From contig CADEFT010000012.1 of the NCBI GenBank assembly GCA_902826685.1, positions 1 through 64,000 of the forward strand: a stretch of DNA of 64,000 bases, in the 5' to 3' direction. Origin of the DNA: an uncultured Acidobacteriota bacterium. Lineage in GTDB: Bacteria > Acidobacteriota > Terriglobia > Bryobacterales > Bryobacteraceae. This document shows, piece by piece, positions 60,730 through 64,000 of the stretch (positions are counted from its first letter, which is position 1; each line of letters begins with the position of its first letter). Made by a program: the position numbers and the translations under genes. The notes under the pieces were generated by a model. That model did not search any database. It was not told the DNA's origin and was given only the letters and a program-made list of their open reading frames with translations.

Positions 60730-63279
60730 CTACGAGGACACAAGAATTCGAGAAGGCATGGCATGGCTCAAATATTTACGGCTGAGCGCGTCGGCCAGCG
60801 TGTGGACGTCCTGCTGAATGGCTTCGAGCATTTCGCGCAGTTGCAGGCGCGACCCATCCTTGCCAGGCACGCTGAGCTGTTCGGTGTTCAGCAGGCGGAC
60901 GGCGGTGAGCAGCTTCAAAGTCAAACGCGATTCCAAGGGATGGTGCGCCGCATCGTCCTGCCTCGGCAGTTGGCCGATATGCGCGGCGAGGCTGGTGAAC
61001 TGGAACGCCACCGAACGCGGATTCGATTCATCGGCCAGCAGCAGATCCAGCACCAGGTCGGCCTGCATGGTGGTGTAGTAGCGCGAGCGGTAGGTGATGG
61101 AGCTGTCGGCGACGCGCAGCAGAAGCTCCAGGCTCTCGTGCCTTCCGGCGAGCCCGTAGAGCAGCAGTTCGATCATCTGCAGCGCGCGCTCCAGGCGGCG
61201 CCCGATGTCGAGGAACCGCCAGCCCTGCCCGCGCGTCATGCTCTCGGTCATCAGACCGGCGAACGCGGACAACGTGACGATGGCTTTGTCGAGCGGTTCG
61301 AGTTCCGCCAGCAGGCGCACCCCACTCGGTGGCTGCTGCCGCTGAAAGTCTTTTTCGATCTGGCTCAGAACACGCCACGTATCGGCGGAAAGACGTTCCT
61401 TCAACTGCCAGGCGATGCGGCCGACATGACCGACGGTCCAGAGCAGGCCGGCGGGACGGTGGGCGTCAAACAGCATGCTGAGCAGCGCGCGCTCCAGGCT
61501 GCGCAGTTGCTCGCCCGGGTGCGCGTGGACCATTTCTTCGGCCACGTAGCGGTAGCCGGCCAGCAGTTCGATGGCGGACTCGATGGAGACCGACCCGCCC
61601 AAGTCGCATTCTCCGGAAAGCGCGGGCAGCAGGGCGCGCGCCACGCGCACCTGCGATTCCACCCGTTCCACGTAGCGGCCGAGCCAGAACAGATTGTCGG
61701 CCACGCGGCTCGGCAGGTCGGTGGACCGCGTCACGTCGACGGGCGGGCGCGCGGGCTGGGGCAGAACGAACGGTTCGTCGTCGTGCTCCGACAGTACCCA
61801 GGTGTCCTTGCTGCCGCCGCCACGCTGCATGGTCACCACCAGCGATTCGGCGGATTGGGAAATGCGGGTCAGCCCGCCCGGCATCACCACATACTTGCCA
61901 TCAGCCCAACAGGCGAACACGCGCATCACGATGTGCCGCGGCTCAATCCCTTTCTCGGTCCACACGGGGGCGGTGGAAAGCGCCACCTGTTCCTGCGCGA
62001 CGTATTGCCAGGGGTGAGCCTTGAGCTTCGCGGTAAACTCGGCTCGCCCGGCGGCGGAAAGCATGTCGCCGAAAACCGGCTTCAATCCGAAACGGGGAAA
62101 CGTCGGCTTGATGACCAGCCGTTCCATGTTCTGTTCGACGTAATGCAACGGCTGCTCCTGGCCGCACCACCACGTGGCGACCGAAGGCATCTTCAACTCC
62201 TCGCCCAGCATGTGGCGGCAGAGCGGCGGCAGGAAAGCCATGTGGGCGGAGGTTTCCATCAGGCCGGAGCCAAGGGCGTTGGCGATCGCCACGTTTCCCG
62301 ACCGTACCGCATGCACCAGGCCCGGGATACCTAACAACGAATCGCCGCGCAGTTCGAGCGGATCGCAATAGGCGTCGTCGAGGCGGCGCAGAATGACGTC
62401 CACCTGTTCGAGTCCGCCCAGCGTTTTGAGGTACACCCGGTCGCCGCGCACCGTAAGGTCGGAGCCTTCCACCAGCGTGTAGCCCATGTGCTTGGCAAGA
62501 TAGGCATGTTCAAAGAACGTCTCGTTATAAGGACCGGGCGTAAGAAGCACCGTGCGTGAGTTGTCGCGATGGCGCGGCGCCAGTGCCGCCAGCCCTTCCC
62601 GAAACGTCTGAAAGAAGCGCGCCAGTTGCCGCACGCGCGAACGGTGAAAAGCTTCGGGCAGCGTCTGCGCGCACACCAGCCGGTTCTCCAGCGCGTAGCC
62701 GGCGCCCGAAGGAGCCTGCGTGCGGTCCGCGATCACCCACCACTGCCCGTCGGGCGAGCGGGCGAGATCGGCGGCATAGTGGGATAGATGGACGCCGCGG
62801 CTTGCCGGCACGCCATGGCTCGCGCGCAGAAAGCCGGGATTTTCCAACACCAGTTCGGCCGGAAAACGGCGGTCGTGCAGCAAAGCCTGGTTGCCGTAAA
62901 TATCGGCCAGCATCGCATTGAGCAGCGTGGCGCGCTGGATGACGGCGGCTTCGAGGAACGCCCATTCCTGGCTGGCCAGAACCATCGGAATGGGGTCGAG
63001 CGGCCAGGGACGCTGGCTGCCCTGCGGATCGCCGTAAACGTTGTAGGTGACGCCGTTGGACTGGATCAGTTGCACACCATGCTGCCAGCGGCGGTCCAGC
63101 CGGGCCTGGCCCATGCGCACCAAGGCCGTCGTCAACTGGCGCCAATGGCGGCGTGGCAAGCCCGAGGCCCCAGTGGCCTCGTCGTAGTGGCCGTCGATCG
63201 GCTGATAAGTGCGGCTGGGGTTGGAACTCAGCTCCTTGATCCTATCCGTTACCATTCCATCACACGATATGGGCGTCAT
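60730..63279 (-). CDS. Circularly permuted ATP-grasp fused to alpha-E (DUF403) domain
   Basis: An 849-residue fusion. Residues about 40-510 form the DUF404/DUF407 circularly permuted ATP-grasp region, with YNVYGDPQG, LTPGPYNETFFEHAYLA, LRRLDDAYCDPLELRG and NMERLVIKPTFPRFG. Residues about 530-845 are the helical alpha-E domain (VADNLFWLGRYVERVESQVRVAR). Elsewhere these are often separate proteins next to a transglutaminase. ATP-grasp enzymes make amide or peptide bonds, so a peptide tag or small amide product is predicted. The start may be 63279 or the in-frame ATG at 63255. Substrate unknown. Confidence 0.92.
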   Translation of the reverse strand: MTPISCDGMVTDRIKELSSNPSRTYQPIDGHYDEATGASGLPRRHWRQLTTALVRMGQARLDRRWQHGVQLIQSNGVTYNVYGDPQGSQRPWPLDPIPMVLASQEWAFLEAAVIQRATLLNAMLADIYGNQALLHDRRFPAELVLENPGFLRASHGVPASRGVHLSHYAADLARSPDGQWWVIADRTQAPSGAGYALENRLVCAQTLPEAFHRSRVRQLARFFQTFREGLAALAPRHRDNSRTVLLTPGPYNETFFEHAYLAKHMGYTLVEGSDLTVRGDRVYLKTLGGLEQVDVILRRLDDAYCDPLELRGDSLLGIPGLVHAVRSGNVAIANALGSGLMETSAHMAFLPPLCRHMLGEELKMPSVATWWCGQEQPLHYVEQNMERLVIKPTFPRFGLKPVFGDMLSAAGRAEFTAKLKAHPWQYVAQEQVALSTAPVWTEKGIEPRHIVMRVFACWADGKYVVMPGGLTRISQSAESLVVTMQRGGGSKDTWVLSEHDDEPFVLPQPARPPVDVTRSTDLPSRVADNLFWLGRYVERVESQVRVARALLPALSGECDLGGSVSIESAIELLAGYRYVAEEMVHAHPGEQLRSLERALLSMLFDAHRPAGLLWTVGHVGRIAWQLKERLSADTWRVLSQIEKDFQRQQPPSGVRLLAELEPLDKAIVTLSAFAGLMTESMTRGQGWRFLDIGRRLERALQMIELLLYGLAGRHESLELLLRVADSSITYRSRYYTTMQADLVLDLLLADESNPRSVAFQFTSLAAHIGQLPRQDDAAHHPLESRLTLKLLTAVRLLNTEQLSVPGKDGSRLQLREMLEAIQQDVHTLADALSRKYLSHAMPSRILVSS

Positions 63280-63406
63280 TGAAATAGAAATTTCTTATGG
63301 GGCTGTATGATGGAAGCTTGTAAACTTTCCCGATGCTAACCTACCGGAACCGTTTCCGGCAGACCCACGTGGTCTGGATCGTCCCAGTACTGGCGGACCA
63401 ACCCCT

Positions 63407-64000
63407 ATGCAAGACCTCACGCAAGGCCCTGTGGCCAAACATCTTCTGAAGCTCGCGGCTTTTCTGGGCATCAGCATGGTGTTTCAAACGCTCTATTTTC
63501 TGGTGGATCTCTATTTCGTTTCGAGCCTGGGCAAGGAATCGGTGGCCGGGGTCAGCATGGGCGGAAACATGATGCTGATCGTCGTCTCCCTGACGCAGAT
63601 GATGGGCGTAGGCACCACCAGCCTGATCGCACAGGCCGCGGGCCGCAAGGACCGGCCGGACGCGCAACTGATTTTCAATCAATCGCTGGTTCTTTCGCTG
63701 CTGATCGGCGTGGTGGTGGTGATTCTCGGGTTTCTGTTGCGCCTGCCCTACAGCCGGGCGCTGAGCGCCGACGAAGCGACGGTGCGCGAGGGGGCGGCCT
63801 ATCTCACCTGGTTCATTCCATCGCTGGCCATGCAGTTCACCATGGTGTCGATGGGGGCGGCGTTGCGCGGCACAGGCGTCGTGAAACCGACAATGATCGT
63901 GCAGGTGGTTTCGGTACTGCTGAACATGGCGCTGGCGCCGGTGCTGATCGTGGGATGGGGCACCGGGCGGCCGCTGGGGGTGGCCGGCGCGGCGCTCGCC
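63407..64000 (+). CDS. MATE-family multidrug efflux transporter (3' end outside window)
   Basis: The first 198 residues of a Na+- or H+-driven antiporter. The N-terminal half contains hydrophobic helices and the MATE pattern SLGKESVAGVSMG and MGVGTTSLIAQAAGRKD. The reading continues past the window edge. It starts at ATG 63407, about 127 bp from the divergent ATP-grasp gene; no strong ribosome site is seen. A typical MATE protein is about 450 residues, so slightly less than half is visible. Confidence 0.9.
   Translation, partial: MQDLTQGPVAKHLLKLAAFLGISMVFQTLYFLVDLYFVSSLGKESVAGVSMGGNMMLIVVSLTQMMGVGTTSLIAQAAGRKDRPDAQLIFNQSLVLSLLIGVVVVILGFLLRLPYSRALSADEATVREGAAYLTWFIPSLAMQFTMVSMGAALRGTGVVKPTMIVQVVSVLLNMALAPVLIVGWGTGRPLGVAGAALA

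Noticed and set aside
63279..63311. TTGAAA and TATGAT as a promoter for the MATE gene
   Set aside because: The spacing is 21 bp, too long for a sigma-70 promoter.

Overview
The window looks like chromosomal DNA from a GC-rich acidobacterium, most likely of the Bryobacterales/Solibacter type. This is inferred from gene content, not from a marker gene. Supporting features are a DUF1501 gene paired with a DUF1549/DUF1553 cytochrome-type gene, Gfo/Idh/MocA oxidoreductases with Tat signals, a DUF1080 (3-ketodisaccharide hydrolase-like) protein, a PEP-CTERM protein, an FG-GAP protein and a PQQ dehydrogenase. No rRNA, tRNA, CRISPR array, insertion sequence or prophage was seen. Genes are tightly packed, with many 1-4 nt start/stop overlaps and several convergent genes whose 3' ends overlap.

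Layout. 1-4.1 kb: an edge-truncated PIN toxin with its antitoxin, a sugar-oxidoreductase pair, a BrnA antitoxin beside a decayed brnT, and a PEP-CTERM protein. 4.1-8.4 kb: a two-gene RND efflux pump. 8.4-12.4 kb: thiG, class II DAHP synthase, a small metal-binding membrane protein and a TPR lipid/protein-interaction type protein. 12.6-19.7 kb: a 10-TM permease, then six consecutive genes for glycan or protein glycosylation (GT39-like, two GT2, DUF2304, a TMTC-like TPR protein, GT4). 19.7-26.2 kb: a universal stress protein, an ABC exporter, a DUF4350-like protein, and a sulfite-dehydrogenase-like molybdoenzyme/cytochrome c/GNAT operon. 26.3-29.5 kb: homocysteine methyltransferase-MTHFR, Sua5 and a lipoprotein.

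29.5-38.8 kb: the DUF1501/DUF1553 pair, a frameshifted TIM-barrel isomerase, an Rpn-type nuclease, and a head-to-head FG-GAP protein and PQQ dehydrogenase. 38.8-41.2 kb: a lower-GC patch with an unknown protein, gene debris and a VapBC-like pair. 41.3-47.0 kb: a conserved housekeeping block on the minus strand (phoH, ybeY, CorC-like, era, MoxR, YchF-like). 47.1-48.9 kb: another Gfo/Idh/MocA gene and a Phd/PIN pair with a clear palindromic operator. 49.1-54.7 kb: LOG-family protein, SpoIIE-type phosphatase, K+ channel, NAD(P)HX repair enzyme and TsaE in one operon. 54.7-59.8 kb: a minus-strand operon for a 2-oxoacid (acetoin-type) dehydrogenase, with E2, a fused E1 alpha-beta, an SDR lacking its catalytic lysine, and an MFS transporter interrupted by an in-frame TAA. 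59.9-63.3 kb: a transglutaminase beside a fused circularly permuted ATP-grasp/alpha-E protein. 63.4 kb-end: the start of a MATE transporter.

The two loci most worth following are the glycosylation operon (13.7-19.7 kb) and the transglutaminase/ATP-grasp/alpha-E pair (59.9-63.3 kb). Several genes are visibly decaying (brnT, the TIM-barrel isomerase, the MFS transporter, the 39.9-40.6 kb debris and the repeated tail of the GNAT gene). This suggests recent loss of function, or sequencing or assembly errors at single bases.
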